Assembly (NCBI GenBank): GCA_016838895.1
Contig: JAEKNU010000013.1
Span: forward strand, 20,548-84,547
Source: Chloroflexota bacterium
Lineage (GTDB): Bacteria > Chloroflexota > Anaerolineae > Anaerolineales > Anaerolineaceae
DNA length: 64,000 nucleotides
Reading direction: 5' to 3'
The stretch's first letter is position 1. Every line of letters starts with the position of its first letter. Positions 17,121 to 25,430 of this stretch are shown here, in pieces. A program made the translations under genes and the position numbers. The notes beneath the pieces were generated by a model. The model was not told where the DNA came from, ran no database searches, and saw only the letters and a list, made by a program, of their open reading frames with translations.

Positions 17121-18155
17121 ATGAATCGCAAGATAAAGATCGCAATCACCCAACTGGATGTCACCCCGACAGCATACGAAATCAAGTTGGGAAAAGCAGA
17201 AGCATTAATTCGCCAGGCAGTACCACAAGGTGCTCAACTTGTGGTACTGCCTGAACTTTTTACCAGCGGATATGTCTATCAGCAAGCGAATTTTGATGCT
17301 GCTGAATCAAAGGACGGCCCCACCGCTCAGCGTATGAAACAACTCAGCAGGGATTTAAATATTCATCTGGCGGGTTCATATTTATTGCGGGATGGCAAGC
17401 ATATTTACAATGCTTTATTCCTTTTTGCGCCTGATGGGCAATTTTGGCGATACGATAAAAATTATCCCTGGGGTTGGGAAAGGGCTTATTTCCGTGGTGG
17501 GAAAGATATATGTGTCGCTGAGACGGCGTTAGGAAGGATTGGTTTGATGCTCTGTTGGGATGTTCCCCATGCCAAATTATGGCAGAAGTATGCAGGACAA
17601 GTAGATATGATAGTTGCCTGCACCTGCCCGCCAAATATTTCTGACGCGATGTATTCTTTTGCAGATGGCACGAATATCAAATCAGATCAAATGGGACCAT
17701 TATTTGGCAAGCTGATTCATAGTGCTGAACAAGTGTTTATTAAGACACCGGCACAACAATGTGCGTGGTTAGGTGTGCCATATATCAGCAGCACCAGTTG
17801 TGGAAAAGTATCGACTCATTTGCCGAACCCGATGGGTTCTTTTCTTGGCGCTGCATTGAGTTATCCAAAATTGTTTCGATATTTAGCGCAGGCGAAAGGT
17901 GTTACGCTTCGAGCTGATATGGTTGAAGCAGGTAGGGTATTTGATGCTAATGGTAGTCAGTTAACGCAATTATTTAATAACATGGGTGAAAGTGTACAGA
18001 TCGCTGAAATTGAATTATCTGAAAACAAAAAATCCATTAAAAAACAACCCAAGCCACCTGTATCCTGGTTGGCTTATTTTGTCTCGGATTTTTTATTGAG
18101 AATGGTCAGTATTGGAACTTACAGACGTGCAATCCGAAAAATGAAAATTAATTAA
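17121..18155 (+). CDS. Carbon-nitrogen hydrolase (nitrilase superfamily)
   Basis: A 344-residue amidase/nitrilase-superfamily enzyme. The catalytic triad is visible as Glu45 (LPELFTSG), Lys113 (YDKNYPWGWE) and Cys145 (LMLCWDVPHA). Enzymes of this fold hydrolyse amides or nitriles, or use them as ammonia or acyl donors. The C-terminus adds about 60 residues after the core, ending in a mildly hydrophobic stretch (WLAYFVSDFLLRMVSIGTY), which may be a membrane-touching helix. The start at 17121 is chosen because 17109 has no properly spaced ribosome site. An alpha/beta hydrolase follows 16 bases later, probably in the same operon. Substrate unknown. Confidence 0.87.
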   Translation: MNRKIKIAITQLDVTPTAYEIKLGKAEALIRQAVPQGAQLVVLPELFTSGYVYQQANFDAAESKDGPTAQRMKQLSRDLNIHLAGSYLLRDGKHIYNALFLFAPDGQFWRYDKNYPWGWERAYFRGGKDICVAETALGRIGLMLCWDVPHAKLWQKYAGQVDMIVACTCPPNISDAMYSFADGTNIKSDQMGPLFGKLIHSAEQVFIKTPAQQCAWLGVPYISSTSCGKVSTHLPNPMGSFLGAALSYPKLFRYLAQAKGVTLRADMVEAGRVFDANGSQLTQLFNNMGESVQIAEIELSENKKSIKKQPKPPVSWLAYFVSDFLLRMVSIGTYRRAIRKMKIN

Positions 18156-18171
18156 GAAGCAGGAAAAACAA

Positions 18172-19005
18172 ATGAAATGCAATGTGAAAGATATCCCTAT
18201 TTATTATGAAATCCACGGCAGCGGAAAACCGATTTTAATGATTCATGGTTTTACGCCTGATCATCGTTTGATGTCTGGCTGTATGGAACCGCTCTTTGCA
18301 GAAGATGACGGCTGGCAGCGTATTTATTTGGATCTGCCGGGCATGGGGCAAACTCCTGCACCGGTTTGGTTGACAACATCGGATCAGATGCTGGAAATTG
18401 TGTATCAATTTGTGCGGCAGGTGATTCCCGATCAGAAATACGCAGTAGCCGGGGAATCATATGGCGGCTATTTGACACTGGGATTATTAAGAAAAGATGG
18501 ACAGCACATTATTGGTGCCATGCTGCTTTGTCCACTAACCATCGGTGTTGAAGAACAGCGTACGCTTCCAGCACGTACTGCATGTATCCGTGATGAAGCA
18601 TTGCTGGAAAGTTTATCGGATAGTGACAGGGAAAGTTTTGAAGCCTTTTGCGTTATTCAAACGAAAGAGGTTTGGGAAAAGATGAATGCGGATATTTCCA
18701 GTGGGGTTGCCATTGCTGATTTTGCCTTTCTGGAAAAGCTTTCAAAAGTAGAGAATTATCCTTTTACTTATGAAAGCGAATTATCTACACTCAAGTATGA
18801 AAAGCCAATGTTAATCCTGACCGGCCGACAGGATACAGCAGTGGGGTTTGAAGATCATCTGCCTTTGGTAAAGCAATATCCTCATGCGACATTTTTAGCC
18901 CTGGATCGGGCTGGACATAATTTGCAAATTGAGCAGCCATTGGTATTTAATGCATTAACCCGGGAATGGCTTAACAGTATGCAAACGAATTGGAAAGATT
19001 CTTAA
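18172..19005 (+). CDS. Alpha/beta hydrolase
   Basis: A 277-residue alpha/beta-hydrolase. The oxyanion region is IHGFTPDH, the nucleophile elbow is GESYGG (Ser96), the acid is the Asp of LTGRQDTAVG and the base is the His of RAGHNLQIEQP. It starts 16 bases after the nitrilase-family gene with AGCAGGAAAAAC upstream, so the two are probably co-transcribed. Soluble, no signal peptide. The natural ester, amide or other substrate is not predictable. Confidence 0.9.
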   Translation: MKCNVKDIPIYYEIHGSGKPILMIHGFTPDHRLMSGCMEPLFAEDDGWQRIYLDLPGMGQTPAPVWLTTSDQMLEIVYQFVRQVIPDQKYAVAGESYGGYLTLGLLRKDGQHIIGAMLLCPLTIGVEEQRTLPARTACIRDEALLESLSDSDRESFEAFCVIQTKEVWEKMNADISSGVAIADFAFLEKLSKVENYPFTYESELSTLKYEKPMLILTGRQDTAVGFEDHLPLVKQYPHATFLALDRAGHNLQIEQPLVFNALTREWLNSMQTNWKDS

Positions 19006-19044
19006 AAAATATAATAATTTCATCCGGTTTTCGGTTGTATAAGA

Positions 19045-19070
19045 TATAATTTCAGAGATATGATATCTCT
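19045..19070 (+). promoter_or_regulatory. -10 element followed by a 17-bp palindrome
   Basis: TATAAT at 19045-19050 is followed four bases later by AGAGATAT-G-ATATCTCT (19054-19070), which would overlap the transcription start. No good -35 is present. The gene served would be the lipoprotein at 19119. Confidence 0.4.
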
Positions 19071-19118
19071 AATGAACTTTCTTCGTTAATTCATAATTAA
19101 ATATATTAAGGGATTATT

Positions 19119-20075
19119 ATGACCGGATACCAAAAAAGAAGCATACTCATCCTCTGTATTAGCATTTTTATTCTTAGTGCTTGTGGTATAGGGGATATTG
19201 CCCAATTCGGCAAAAAACCTGCGGAACAGCCAGCTATTAGCTTGACACTGGAACCGACTCCTACAAAAGTGATATTACCAACTGTAATCCCCACGAAAAC
19301 AGAAACACCAAAACCAACACAGACTGCTTGCAATGCAGATCTACTATTGCAAAATATTAAAGCAATGGTCCCCTATGAGGAATTTGCTGCTTTTTACTAT
19401 ACTTCAGAAGGAATTTCTTCTCTTAACGTCTGGATCGTAGACCCGGGAATTGATTCAGCAACAGAAAGTGATGAGATGGGTGTTACGCTTTACACAGCGA
19501 TTGAGCATGCCTTAATTTTGACCCAGGAGATCAATCTATCCGATAAGTGTGTGAGTGATACGTTCAACAAGATCAGTATTATAATGGTTGACCAAACATA
19601 TCATCCCTGGTATGACGCAGAAATATATACCTCTCTCCTGCCAACCAAATTGGAAAAAAGTCCGGATAAACTTGAATCATTAAGGAATCGTTTCCAGGTT
19701 TCATATTTTCGAAAAATCCCGGTTGGAGATGATGAAAAGGCCCCTGCAGGAAGCTGTATTTGGAAAAATACCAACCTGAAATTGCATACTCATTTTGATG
19801 TTGAAAGGGAAAATGTAGCGTTTTTCTATACGATTCACGAGAATGAGATACTAGTGTTCGCTCAGTGGGACGGCACAGCAGAAGATCTGGATGTTAACTA
19901 TTTGGAGTCATTGTTAAATGTTAGTAAGGAAATCAAATGTCTGCATCCTGAACCTGAGTTTATCTATTATCAAATTGTTGATGAAACAGGAGATGTGTTA
20001 GGTTGGGGCCAATGGACGCTTAAGGATCCCAAAAAACCAGACTTGGATGACAATCGATTTTTCTACGCTGAATAG
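19119..20075 (+). CDS. Uncharacterised lipoprotein
   Basis: A 318-residue protein with a lipoprotein signal (SILILCISIFILSACG, lipobox LSAC, cysteine near residue 21), then a Thr/Pro-rich linker (TPTKVILPTVIPTKTETPKPTQT) typical of envelope proteins in this window. The globular part of about 240 residues is not recognised. AAGGG precedes the ATG at five bases. The following acetyltransferase gene begins just beyond the stop. Function unknown. Confidence 0.75.
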   Translation: MTGYQKRSILILCISIFILSACGIGDIAQFGKKPAEQPAISLTLEPTPTKVILPTVIPTKTETPKPTQTACNADLLLQNIKAMVPYEEFAAFYYTSEGISSLNVWIVDPGIDSATESDEMGVTLYTAIEHALILTQEINLSDKCVSDTFNKISIIMVDQTYHPWYDAEIYTSLLPTKLEKSPDKLESLRNRFQVSYFRKIPVGDDEKAPAGSCIWKNTNLKLHTHFDVERENVAFFYTIHENEILVFAQWDGTAEDLDVNYLESLLNVSKEIKCLHPEPEFIYYQIVDETGDVLGWGQWTLKDPKKPDLDDNRFFYAE

Positions 20076-20106
20076 AAAAGTATTCAAATATTGTACGGCG
20101 TTGTAC

Positions 20107-20562
20107 ATGATGGATGATATTCGCATTCAAACGTGTGCGCCAACGGATGAAATAGCAAAACCATTATTGGAAGCGCTTTCAAAAGCGTTGTATGACATCA
20201 CCGGCAATGATGGGCGGCATTCATTTAATGAGAGAGACGTCCTTGTATCCGGTTCAATTTTTCTGATTGCGTTAATGGGAGAGGAAGCTGTTGGGTGCGG
20301 TGGGTTTCGCCCGATCTCTGGAGATGTGTGTGAGATCAAACGCATGTATGCCAAATACACTGGCAGGGGGATTGGTCATGTAATACTTCGTGAATTGGAA
20401 CGATATGCTGTTCATTACGGTTATAAAGAAATCTGGCTGGAAACCCGCAAGATTAATCAGCGGGCAGTTGATTTCTATTCAGAGCATGCGTATCTTATTA
20501 CTGAGAACTATGGTGGCTATGGGGGAAGTATAGAAGCCGTTTGTTTTAAGAAAGCCATTTGA
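20107..20562 (+). CDS. GNAT-family N-acetyltransferase
   Basis: A 151-residue GNAT protein. The acetyl-CoA binding motif A is EIKRMYAKYTGRGIGHVIL (with the Q/RxxGxG/A-like TGRGIG), and motif B is RAVDFYSEHAYLITENYGGY. The frame extends 20 codons upstream into the preceding gene, but the ATG at 20107 gives the normal N-terminus for the family; no strong ribosome site is seen at either. Acceptor substrate unknown. Confidence 0.82.
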   Translation: MMDDIRIQTCAPTDEIAKPLLEALSKALYDITGNDGRHSFNERDVLVSGSIFLIALMGEEAVGCGGFRPISGDVCEIKRMYAKYTGRGIGHVILRELERYAVHYGYKEIWLETRKINQRAVDFYSEHAYLITENYGGYGGSIEAVCFKKAI

Positions 20563-20663
20563 AATAATAGTATTTATAATCATTAAATAAAGTAACAATA
20601 GTATATAATTCTAAATAATTCGCTAAATATGATGTATAATGTCATCATATAATGATTCATATA

Positions 20664-20687
20664 TCAATGTCAAATATATGACATTGA
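20664..20687. promoter_or_regulatory. Inverted repeat upstream of the GGDEF gene
   Basis: TCAATGTCA (20664-20672) and TGACATTGA (20679-20687) form a nine-base inverted repeat with a six-base spacer, 47 bases before the GGDEF start. The region just before it is very AT-rich with several TATAAT-like hexamers. Confidence 0.4.
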
Positions 20688-20733
20688 GCGATTAGCACAT
20701 CGGAAAATCAATAAAGCACACAAAGGTAAATGC

Positions 20734-21498
20734 ATGAGGCAGCTTATCGTTCGATTGGGCCGTATAAAATCGGTTATCGCCATGACGGCAATTACGACCG
20801 TTTTTTCCAATCTATTCACACTATTAATGTATTCAATATTTCTTCGGTTTGGCGTGCAATTAAATATTATTGCGGCATTTACGATTGCGACAGTGGTATG
20901 TGTTATTCTTACACCGATTATTAGCTGGAACATGTTTGGATTGGTGATTGAAATTGACAATCTGGAACAAGAGATGCGCCAGCTGGCTACCTATGATAGT
21001 TTAACGGGATTGCTAACTCGACGCGCCTTTCTTGAAAAAGCCAATGCTGTCTTTAATATTGCTAAACGTGAATCGTTCAATATTTCTATTTTATTAGTCG
21101 ATTTTGATGAATTCAAAATTATTAATGATCAATATGGGCATATCACCGGGGATCAGGTCTTAAGAAAATACGGTGAAAAGGTTCAAGATATATGTCGCAA
21201 AAGTGATCTTGCAGGACGCCTCGGTGGAGAAGAATTTACATTTTTACTTTCCCATGCCGATGCAAAAAAAGCAGAATATTTCGCGAAACGGTTTCAGAAA
21301 ATTATCCGAGATACTGTCGTAACCGACGACGCTGGAAATAAAATTCAGTTTTCGATTAGTATTGGTTTGGCCAGTTACCCTGAAATTAACACCGATAAAA
21401 TTGAGTCCCTGTTGTTTTTGGCCGATAAGGCTTTGTATAACGCCAAAGCAAATGGCAAAGATCAAACAGTTGTTTACCATCAAGTTCCTGAAGTTTAG
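20734..21498 (+). CDS. Membrane-bound diguanylate cyclase (GGDEF domain)
   Basis: A 254-residue protein with two N-terminal transmembrane helices (about 15-40 and 45-70), a short coiled linker (EIDNLEQEMRQLATYD) and a GGDEF domain. The active-site motif is GGEEF, within LAGRLGGEEFTFLLSHAD, and the domain start DSLTGLLTRRAF is typical. It should make cyclic di-GMP from two GTP. There is almost no periplasmic loop, so the signal sensed is unclear. The RxxD inhibitory site is not obvious. It is the only c-di-GMP enzyme seen in the window. Confidence 0.92.
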   Translation: MRQLIVRLGRIKSVIAMTAITTVFSNLFTLLMYSIFLRFGVQLNIIAAFTIATVVCVILTPIISWNMFGLVIEIDNLEQEMRQLATYDSLTGLLTRRAFLEKANAVFNIAKRESFNISILLVDFDEFKIINDQYGHITGDQVLRKYGEKVQDICRKSDLAGRLGGEEFTFLLSHADAKKAEYFAKRFQKIIRDTVVTDDAGNKIQFSISIGLASYPEINTDKIESLLFLADKALYNAKANGKDQTVVYHQVPEV

Positions 21499-21541
21499 TG
21501 CAGCCGTTCCAAAATCAGACACAATTTGATACGATTTAGCA

Positions 21542-21940
21542 ATGTCCTATAGATTTTCTGCCAAGAACGTACAGGCTTTCCTGTTTCTCTTACTGCTCGA
21601 GATCGGTATAGCAATATTTGTTCACGATCAGGTCATCCGTCCTTTTATCGGTGATATGCTGGTGATCTGGTTGTTGGTGTTTTTTCTTTGTTCCTTTTTT
21701 TATTTTGATAAGCTAAAATTACTGTTTGCAGGCGTGTTTATATTTGCCTGCCTGATTGAGATAGGGCAGTATTTTGATTTGTTATTTCTCTTGAATTTAC
21801 AAAATAATGCACTGGCAAGGATTATTATTGGAGTAACTTTTGATTGGCTGGATCTCCTGGCGTATGCCATTGGGGCAGGGTTATTGATGGTAGGTGATTT
21901 TGTTTTCAAGAGAATGGATGGGAGTGAGTTGCATGATTAA
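21542..21940 (+). CDS. DUF2809-like small membrane protein
   Basis: A 132-residue protein with four hydrophobic helices. The motif IEIGQYF followed by GVTFDWLDLLAYAIGA near the C-terminus is the DUF2809 pattern, found in small integral membrane proteins of unknown function. The same pattern recurs in the gene at 24238. It overlaps the next gene (HAD hydrolase) by eight bases, so they are coupled. Function unknown. Confidence 0.68.
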   Translation: MSYRFSAKNVQAFLFLLLLEIGIAIFVHDQVIRPFIGDMLVIWLLVFFLCSFFYFDKLKLLFAGVFIFACLIEIGQYFDLLFLLNLQNNALARIIIGVTFDWLDLLAYAIGAGLLMVGDFVFKRMDGSELHD

Positions 21941-22544
21941 AGCGATTTGTTTTGACGCCGATGGAGTGCTGATTAATCCGCAAATGCAGTTTGCCCGGCA
22001 TTTGCAGGATGTATATGGAATTGCCAGGGAAATGACGGCTCCCTTTTATAATGGTGTTTTTAATGAATGCCTGACTGGACAAAAAGAACTTGCCGATGTT
22101 CTTCCACCATTTCTGGAATCATGGGGCTGGCAGAAAGGTGTTGATGAATTTATCCGAACCTGGATGCTTGAAGATGACGTTGTAGATGGGGAGTTGCTGA
22201 ACAAAGTGCGGAGACTACGGAACCAGGGTTTGGTCTGCTGTCTGACGACAAATCAGGAGCATAATCGGGCGACTTATATGAGAAACCAAATGGGCTTTGC
22301 TAATGAATTTGATCATCTTTTTTTCTCCTGTGAAATGGGCGGTCAGAAACCGGAGGATGCGTATTACCAGCAAATAGAAACCACATTGGCGTTGGCTCCG
22401 CATGAGATTTTGTTTTGGGATGACAGCCAAAGGAATGTTGATGCTGCACGCAAGCGAGGTTGGCAGGCCGAGATATATAGCAGCTATGAGGATTTTGACC
22501 TTAAAATGGTAGCTGCCTGCGGGGAATCAAGAGAGGATTTATAG
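21933..22544 (+). CDS. HAD-superfamily hydrolase
   Basis: A 203-residue HAD phosphatase-like protein. Motif I is CFDADGVL (nucleophile and acid Asp), motif II is the Thr of CLTTNQE, motif III Lys is in GGQKPEDAYY, and motif IV is FWDDSQRNV. The helical cap is inserted after motif I. The start at 21933 has GGGAGTGAG upstream and overlaps the DUF2809-like gene. Likely a small-molecule phosphatase; substrate unknown. Confidence 0.87.
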   Translation: MIKAICFDADGVLINPQMQFARHLQDVYGIAREMTAPFYNGVFNECLTGQKELADVLPPFLESWGWQKGVDEFIRTWMLEDDVVDGELLNKVRRLRNQGLVCCLTTNQEHNRATYMRNQMGFANEFDHLFFSCEMGGQKPEDAYYQQIETTLALAPHEILFWDDSQRNVDAARKRGWQAEIYSSYEDFDLKMVAACGESREDL

Positions 22545-22644
22545 CCATCCTAGATTGATTCAGGATATCATAGAATTATCGTCGAAATGATACTGAATAA
22601 CAATCCTTTAATTACAGCAAAAAAATCCAAGGGATTAACCCACC

Positions 22645-23520
22645 ATGAGCAATTCATATGAAAAGAAGGTTAATGAACAGATTGAACGACTAAAAGCAGG
22701 CGATTATCGAACTATTGAACACCAAGTTGCCCAGAAACGGATTGCATGGTTCAAACAGAACGATCTCAAAATCGATACAAGGCAAAAGTTGCTACCCCGT
22801 AGCGCCTATGAACTGTTGTTTTTTGATTACATGGGTCTTTCGGAAGATGATTTACCTGTTATCAAAGAAACAGATCAAGAGATTGTCTGGTTGTCGCTTA
22901 ATCCATGTCCGACGCTGGATGCATGTCAGGCACTTGAATTGGATACAAAATCCATTTGCCGGGCAGTTTACGAGAAATCGACCCAGGCACTCATATCACA
23001 ACTTGATCCGCAGTTGAGATTTCTGCGCAGTTATACAGAAATCAGACCTTATACAGCTCATTGCAAAGAGATGATTGTCAGGGTTGATTTTGAAGAAATG
23101 ATGACACTCGCCATTGAAGAAGCCAGACTTTCCAAACAGGAAGGCAATAAAGGCTATGGTGCGGTAGTCACCTTAGGGAATCAAGTCATCGGCAAAGCAC
23201 ACAATACAGCTATAACAGAAAAGGACCCCAGCCTGCATGCAGAAGTTAACGCGATCCGCCAGGCAGAGCATACTTTGGGAGACAGTAATTTGAGCGGGGC
23301 AATATTATTCTCAACCTGTGAGCCATGCCCGATGTGTTCTTCTCTGGCAGTGTGGGCAAACCTGTCCAGCATCGTGTATGGCGTATCCATTCAGGAAACT
23401 GTGCAGCTTGGCAAATCCAGAATTGAGGTAAGTGCGCAAGAAATTATTGAACGCTCGCCTTTGATGATTGAGGTGATTGGTGATGTGCTTAAAGAGGAGT
23501 GTAAATCACTTTACGCATGA
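22645..23520 (+). CDS. Cytidine/deoxycytidylate-type deaminase with an unrecognised N-terminal domain
   Basis: A 291-residue protein. The C-terminal half is a zinc-dependent nucleoside/nucleobase deaminase: HAEVNAIRQAEH provides the His ligand and proton-shuttle Glu, and STCEPCPMCSSL the two Cys ligands. The N-terminal roughly 140 residues carry their own Cys/Asp pattern (NPCPTLDACQALELDTKSIC, then RPYTAHCKEMI), which I do not recognise with confidence. Soluble. The start ATG lacks a strong ribosome site but fits the domain boundary. Could act on a modified base rather than free cytidine. Confidence 0.82.
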   Translation: MSNSYEKKVNEQIERLKAGDYRTIEHQVAQKRIAWFKQNDLKIDTRQKLLPRSAYELLFFDYMGLSEDDLPVIKETDQEIVWLSLNPCPTLDACQALELDTKSICRAVYEKSTQALISQLDPQLRFLRSYTEIRPYTAHCKEMIVRVDFEEMMTLAIEEARLSKQEGNKGYGAVVTLGNQVIGKAHNTAITEKDPSLHAEVNAIRQAEHTLGDSNLSGAILFSTCEPCPMCSSLAVWANLSSIVYGVSIQETVQLGKSRIEVSAQEIIERSPLMIEVIGDVLKEECKSLYA

Positions 23521-23613
23521 TAAAAACACATTAATTAGTTTGTCCATCCGTATTTAAATGAATAGAATAAAGGATAGAATTAAAAATACCGTTTCAGATA
23601 AAGAGGAAAGCCA

Positions 23614-23973
23614 ATGGAAGACCGTGAAGAAATTAGACTCAGAATTTTAGATTACCTGGAAGGCTGGTATGAAGGCGATGCTGCCAGAATGCAGCGCACG
23701 CTCTCGCCGCATCTGGCCAAACGTCGTATGGTTTCCCAGGATGAGATATGGGAGGTCAGCAAGGATTGGATGGTGGAAGCCACCGGCGAAGGAAAAGGAA
23801 AGCTGGCTGTGCCCGAGAAAGGCCGCAAAGAAATCACCATCCTTGACCAGACAGAAACCATGGCCAGTGTCAAAATCATCTCGGAGGATTTTGACGATTA
23901 CGTGCATTTAGCCAAGGTTGAAAATGCGTGGTGTATTGTCAACGTATTATGGGATTATCTGAAGAAAGGATAA
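23614..23973 (+). CDS. NTF2-like / lumazine-binding-type small protein
   Basis: A 119-residue protein with the alternating helix-then-strand layout of the NTF2/SnoaL fold: IRLRILDYLEGWYEGDAARMQRTLSPHLAKRRM, then strands ending YVHLAKVENAWCIVNVLWDY. This matches proteins often labelled putative lumazine-binding. AGAGGAAAG precedes the ATG. No catalytic role can be assigned. Confidence 0.72.
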   Translation: MEDREEIRLRILDYLEGWYEGDAARMQRTLSPHLAKRRMVSQDEIWEVSKDWMVEATGEGKGKLAVPEKGRKEITILDQTETMASVKIISEDFDDYVHLAKVENAWCIVNVLWDYLKKG

Positions 23974-24237
23974 GGATATTGATTGAATCGAAATAAGTCA
24001 TCACCGATACTGTTTAAATGCCTGAACCATTTCACACATGCTCGATAACGCTGCTCAACATATCTCTCAGCCAGTAAACAAAGAGATTAAATTCAATTTC
24101 GGTTTATCCACATATACCTTTTCCACATCCTGCGTGCCCAATGGCGCGGGATTTGGATGGCGACTATAGAAATCTCTCATATTGTTAAGGAAAAATTGTA
24201 GCTTCTCAATGATTATCACTTCTGGAGGTAGACTTTG

Positions 24238-24642
24238 ATGAAAGCAGTTAACCGTTTACAAAAACGCCGGTTCATCATCATTTGCCTGATGATGCTAATT
24301 GCGATTGCTCATTTACTCAATATTGGGGCATATATAGAGGGAACATCATATATTTTTTATGCCAGTTTTTTTTCTGACATCTTCCTGACTTTTGGCGCAT
24401 ACTTTTTGTTGTGCGCAGCTGAGATCACCATACCATATTTAAGACCGTGGGCAATAAAAGGATTCATCGCTTTTATAATCCCTTCCATCGCAGAAATTTG
24501 CCAGTATTTTGGTATACCCGTTTTGGGTGTAACTTTTGATCAACTGGATTATATTATGTATGCTATTGGCGCCTTATCCGCTATTTTTGTAGATAGACTT
24601 GTATTTACCCGTTTCTTTGCTTTCTGGGCCATTGAAAAATAG
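24238..24642 (+). CDS. DUF2809-like small membrane protein (second copy)
   Basis: A 134-residue, four-helix membrane protein. AEICQYFGIPVLGVTFDQLDYIMYAIGALSAIFVD parallels the C-terminal motif of the protein at 21542, so the two are distant paralogues. GGAGG precedes the ATG at eight bases. The 260 bases before it hold no recognisable gene. Function unknown. Confidence 0.65.
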   Translation: MKAVNRLQKRRFIIICLMMLIAIAHLLNIGAYIEGTSYIFYASFFSDIFLTFGAYFLLCAAEITIPYLRPWAIKGFIAFIIPSIAEICQYFGIPVLGVTFDQLDYIMYAIGALSAIFVDRLVFTRFFAFWAIEK

Positions 24643-24696
24643 AAATCTTTTTTATTGGGCCCATCTGATTGTCAGTTTATTCCACGGAGTTCAGAT

Positions 24697-25308
24697 ATGA
24701 ATACAAGTGCCAAACCGCGCTTTTGGACAACAAAAATGTATAACCGATTATCCCGGTATTATGATGCATTTATGAGAACTTTGTTTCCCGCCGGCGAAAA
24801 GGGACGAAAGCGTGTGGTCGAGAAAATGAGTACTGGACGGGTATTGGATGTTGCCTGCGGCACTGGAACCCTGCTTGAGCTTGCAGCCAGGAAAGGGATA
24901 AGCTGTTTTGGAATCGATATATCTGATGGCATGCTTGAAATTGCAAAAAGTAAACGAATGGATGCCGAAATTATCAACGCCAGTTATTATGATATTCCAT
25001 ATCCTGACAACCAGTTTGATTACGTTGTCGCAACCAATGCGTTAAGTGGTGGCTATATCGAACCTGAAAAAGTGCTTTCGGAGATGATTCGCGTGTGCAA
25101 AGTGGGTGGGGAAGTATTTATCACGGAATGGCCAAAAGCCAGGGAGGACACTTTTACGGAACGACTGATTGTTTGGCTCGCAAGTTTTTCTGATGATGCG
25201 CCAAAAGATTATGAAGCAATCTTTCGTACTCTGGGATATATACCGGAAATTGAAAAGCTTGAAAAGCGCTATTATCTATATGGAATCAAAAAGAAATTAA
25301 TGGCTTGA
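24697..25308 (+). CDS. Class I SAM-dependent methyltransferase
   Basis: A 203-residue UbiE/Methyltransf_11-type enzyme. SAM motif I is VLDVACGTGTLLE, followed by CFGIDISDGMLEIAK, and post-motif NQFDYVVATNAL. ATG 24697 is chosen because GGAG lies seven bases upstream; a TTG-initiated longer frame has none. Substrate unknown. Soluble, likely small-molecule methylation. Confidence 0.87.
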   Translation: MNTSAKPRFWTTKMYNRLSRYYDAFMRTLFPAGEKGRKRVVEKMSTGRVLDVACGTGTLLELAARKGISCFGIDISDGMLEIAKSKRMDAEIINASYYDIPYPDNQFDYVVATNALSGGYIEPEKVLSEMIRVCKVGGEVFITEWPKAREDTFTERLIVWLASFSDDAPKDYEAIFRTLGYIPEIEKLEKRYYLYGIKKKLMA

Positions 25309-25430
25309 AATTTAATCCATGCTTTCGTGTTGCAATTGTACGAACTGAAATCTTCATTTTGATAACGCGGAAACAGCATTACCGTATAATCATTGTATGT
25401 GGGGGAGTACCCCTCAAAAATCACAGGATT

